64,000 bases of DNA from Ridgeia piscesae (taxonomy: Eukaryota > Annelida > Polychaeta > Sabellida > Siboglinidae): contig JAODUO010001195.1 of assembly GCA_025642075.2 (NCBI GenBank), positions 35,001 to 99,000 of the forward strand, written 5' to 3'. Both the position numbers and the translations under genes were made by a program. The notes beneath the pieces were generated by a model that did no database searches, was not told the origin of the DNA, and worked only from the letters and a program-made list of their open reading frames with translations. Below, in pieces: positions 53,101-56,100 of the stretch (the stretch's first letter is position 1; each line of letters starts with the position of its first letter).

Positions 53101-56100
53101 TTGCCTCCCGTGAAACGTTTTTTCAATGACGACACCACACCTATGGGATGGCCTGCTGAACTGTGTGTGCCTTCTAGACCCACTTGAAGTTTTCAAGTCT
53201 CATTTAAAAAACAATTTATAAGGCTGCATTTGATGCTATCAGGATATTAAAGAAAAAATTGAAATAATAATTTGGCAGAGCAGTATTTTTCAGGAGCAGT
53301 TTCATATATTATATATGACACGCGTATACGACACATATAATACATATCTGACACGACATAATAACCATGCATGAGACAGACAATCACCCAATGCCCCATG
53401 CATAGAGTGTATCTTAACCAGAATTATAGTTTCTAAACATATTTTAGTATCTTACTCTATCAGTAATTATTAACTTCTTAATTAATTTTATTACAAATGT
53501 AATATTACATTTTTATTCTATCTATTACTGTATTGTCGATAAGCTTAGGTTATAATTTATAATTTTTAGAAGCTTTATTTATTTATTTATTATTATAATG
53601 AAACATTTTGTTTACCGTGCAAGCTTAATTTATCATGAATATTTTATATATTCAAGTTGTATTTTATGTGTCTCTGAGCGGAATTATATTCTGGAAATTC
53701 AACACTTTATAAATAATTTGTTTTATTATTACCATAATATTCTGCAGCAATTTCAATTTGACTTTTTCTGAAAGAATTCTCTAGAGACGTATCTGTGCTG
53801 TAGTCTTCTGTTTCCCGTCCAGTGTGCCTGATATAAGATGTGTTTGCACCAGACTTACCTGTTTCACAGCTCTCCCCAGTGAAGCCAGACACACAGGAGC
53901 ACAAGTACAACTCTCTGCCGCCACTAGAGCAGTTGGCACCATGCTGACATGGACTCGATGAACAGCCATCTCCCACTGAAACAAAATTTCAATGTCGTAT
54001 TTGGACAGAATGTTACAGGACAACATCAATATACCTCTAAGCTTGTTTTCTAAAAGGAGTTAGGCGCAATAGAAGTTATCTAATTATTATTATTATGTCC
54101 CCAATCCATCTCGAGTGGGTCACCAGGAGTCCAAACTATATGTCCCACTAAACTACACCAAATAATTAAAGACATACAGTAGACTCTCACAGGTATTCCA
54201 CATGATCTGGAAAGAAAGATCTCTCATGGGTCAATGGATACTTTATAACTTAAAGGTGTTTGGCCATGGCTTCTCTTGGGAAAAGCTGTGCAACGACTTC
54301 AGTATGGAAACCTGATATACAATTTCTTCTAACACTTAACTACCAGCTGAGCACTAGTATCGCATCACAAGCCGAGGAACTCAATCGAATTTGGAATTTA
54401 CTCGCATGGATTAGGGTAAATAATGATCGCTCATTCTCAAGGACAGGTGACAGTGCTGACACATGTCTCGAAGCCATTCCTTATCAATTCAAACTATGTT
54501 GATGTCTCAGAATATTTTTTTTTTAAACAAGTAAAAAAGTCATGATGCTATCAGAATATTAAAGAAAAAATTGAAATAATAATTTGGCAGCAGTATTTTT
54601 AAGGAGCAGTTTCATATATGATATATGACATGCGTATACGACACGTATATATACATATCTGACACGACATAATAACCATGCATGAGACAGACAATCACCC
54701 AATGCCCCATGCATGTAAGAAGACTAGATGGGATGGCTAATATGAAGCAACTAAACAAAAACATGCAAAACACATGTTAACTAACATACATTTCAATGGA
54801 ATTGTCTTGAATCAGGTTGAATCAGTTACTCACTCGTTCATGCCAAACTGTAAGTCTGAGTATATTATATTAAGGCATTTACTAGTAAGGAAAACATTTA
54901 GCAAATCTCAACAGAATCATTTAATAGAACTGCTTTGCAACACATTGCGCAAATCATTCTATCCAGTACATGGTGCACGATGGTTCTAGCTAGCTGGTAG
55001 TCCCTTGTTATAGACAACTAGTCCTGGATATGTTTTTCCTATGTAAAAGGAACAGCTCTGACAAGTCCGAGCTCTAAAACTACTTGTCCCAGACGATCAG
55101 ACCAGCCTTATTTCGCACCCTGCATTACAGATGACTTGATCATTTCGTCCATGTATCTACATGTGCTATTCTTATTCGACATGAGGGGATCCAATGGCCG
55201 ATGGAAACAGCCCCACCTAGGTGTAACAGGGAGACTCAGAAAGTGCATAGTGCAGGCTGCCTGTATTGTTTAGATAAGGGACTTGATGCTGCCTGTATTG
55301 TTTAGATAAGGGACTTGATGCTGCCTGTATTGTTTAGATAAGGGACTTGATGCTGCCTGTATTGTTTAGATAAGGGAATTGATGCTGCCTGTATTGTTTA
55401 GATAAGGGACTTGATGCTGCCTGTATTGTTTAGATAAGGGACTTGATGCTGCCTGTATTGTTTAGATAAGGGACTTGATGCTGCCTGTATTGTTTAGATA
55501 AGGGACTTGATGCTGCCTGTATTGTTTAGATAAGGGACTTAATGCTGCCTGTATTGTTTAGATAAGGGACTTGATGCTGCCTGTATTGTTTAGATAAGGG
55601 ACTTGATGCTGCCTGTATTGTTTAGATAAGGGACTTGATGCTGCCTGTATTGCTTTAGATAAGGGACTTGATGCTGCCTGTATTGTTTAGACAAGGGACT
55701 TGATGCTGCCTGTATTGTTTAGATAAGGGAATTGATGCTGCCTGTATTGTTTAGATAAGGGACTTAATGCTGCCTGTATTGTTTAGATAAGGGACTTGAT
55801 GCTGCCTGTATTGTTTAGACAAGGGACTTGATGCTGTCTGTATTGTTTAGATAAGGGACTTGATGCTGCCTGTATTGTTTAGATAAGGGACTTGATGCTG
55901 CCTGTATTGTTTAGACAAGGGACTTGATGCTGCCTGTATTGTTTAGATAAGGGACTTGATGCTGCCTGTATTGTTTAGATAAGGGACTTGATGCTGCCTG
56001 TATTGTTTAGACAAGGGACTTGATGCTGCCTGTATTGTTTAGATAAGGGACTTGATGCTGCCTGTATTGTTTAGATAAGGGACTTGATGCTGCCTGTATT

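Noticed and set aside
54260..54502. Plus-strand 80-codon open frame in the intron after exon 2
   Set aside because: No recognisable motif, no splice context and no repeat partner; likely chance.
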